Below, piece by piece: positions 63,841-64,000 of a stretch of 64,000 bases of DNA. Numbering within the stretch: the stretch's first letter is position 1; every line of letters begins with the position of its first letter. Source of the DNA: Iris pallida (Eukaryota; Streptophyta; Magnoliopsida; Asparagales; Iridaceae). A program made the translations under genes and the position numbers. The notes below the pieces were generated by a model. The model searched no databases, was not told where the DNA came from, and worked only from the letters and a program-made list of their open reading frames with translations. Location of the stretch: positions 13,706,052-13,770,051 of the forward strand of contig JANAVB010003400.1 in assembly GCA_029216955.1 (NCBI GenBank). The letters run 5' to 3'.

Positions 63841-64000
63841 CCAACATTCTCCAAATTATCGAGTCATGTACCCTCTTAGTACCCCTGAACTCGTACCCAC
63901 CATTTTCCAAATTATCGAGTCATGTATCCATTGATACCACTGAACCCACATCCACAACATTTCAGATTACCGAGCCATGCACCCGCTGGTGCCACTGAAC
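63841..64000 (+). repeat. tandem repeat in Tat-C 3' UTR
   Basis: Nearly three copies of a unit of about 58 bp starting 63843, 63902 and 63959, each with TCCAAATTATCGAGTCATGTA or a variant and ending in ACTGAAC-like sequence. The array continues beyond the window. Tandem arrays between pol and 3' LTR are a known habit of Tat/Ogre elements. Confidence 0.85.

Larger units (their letters stand above)
53795..64000 (+). mobile_element. Tat-C: Tat-lineage Ty3/gypsy with dual RNase H, nearly complete
   Basis: 5' LTR 53795-55177, PBS 55181, ORF1, gag, protease, RT, RNase H, archaeal-type second RNase H, integrase, then 3' UTR repeats; the 3' LTR lies beyond the window. ORF1 start (55168) and pol stop (63840) are in the same frame, interrupted only by stops at 56323, 59935, 60508 and 61390. 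Two RNase H domains and an ORF before gag are marks of the Tat/Ogre group. It is the best preserved coding region in the window. Confidence 0.9.

Overview
This window looks like a heterochromatic, repeat-dense stretch of a flowering-plant nuclear genome. Every recognisable coding region is retrotransposon-derived: Ty1/copia of the SIRE/Maximus type, Ty3/gypsy chromoviruses of the Tekay/Del type, Ty3/gypsy of the Tat type with two RNase H domains, and one end of a CACTA DNA transposon. No host gene, rRNA, tRNA or CRISPR array could be supported. The species cannot be told from sequence alone; the mix of families suggests an angiosperm, probably a eudicot.

Layout. 1-13 kb: a plus-strand Tekay-like LTR remnant split by a non-autonomous minus-strand LARD (1336-12914, TSD GCTTA) with 4.4 kb LTRs and only 1.4 kb of internal DNA. 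One LARD LTR carries a 1,388 bp solo copia LTR (TSD CAATC). 13-15.5 kb: truncated LTR pieces. 15.5-19.9 kb: the left half of a decayed Tat element (Tat-A). 19.9-21.5 kb: a truncated Ty3/gypsy with a 520 bp LTR carrying strong heat-shock-element matches and a gag full of stops. 21.5-42.6 kb: part of a second Tat gag (Tat-B), split by a full-length but decayed SIRE-type copia (21839-40996, minus, TSD GAAGC), which is itself split by a younger Tekay-like gypsy (24910-34746, minus). Tat-B is also split by an organelle-like 0.87 kb insert and by a CACTA left end.

42.6-53.8 kb: the CACTA end is interrupted by a second Tekay-like gypsy (43758 to about 51385, minus, 5' LTR missing). Two long inverted-repeat structures and a block of direct duplications follow. 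53.8-64 kb: a comparatively young plus-strand Tat element (Tat-C): LTR, ORF1, gag-protease, RT, two RNase H domains and integrase. It stays in one reading frame for 8.7 kb with only four stop codons found, and the window ends in its tandemly repeated 3' UTR.

Themes. The large LTRs each carry their own degenerate short-period repeat block. One such motif, YATGCGGCY, occurs in three places: the LTR of the 43.8 kb Tekay-like element, the LTR of Tat-C, and an expanded segment inside Tat-C ORF1. The LARD shares LTR homology, a primer-binding motif and a PPT-side hairpin with the autonomous Tekay-like elements, so it is probably mobilised by them. The copia element has an extra ORF downstream of pol with what looks like its own promoter, preceded by the same GAATTCGGCC-type repeats that precede the LTR promoter. 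All identity and age statements are by eye; no alignment or database search was run.
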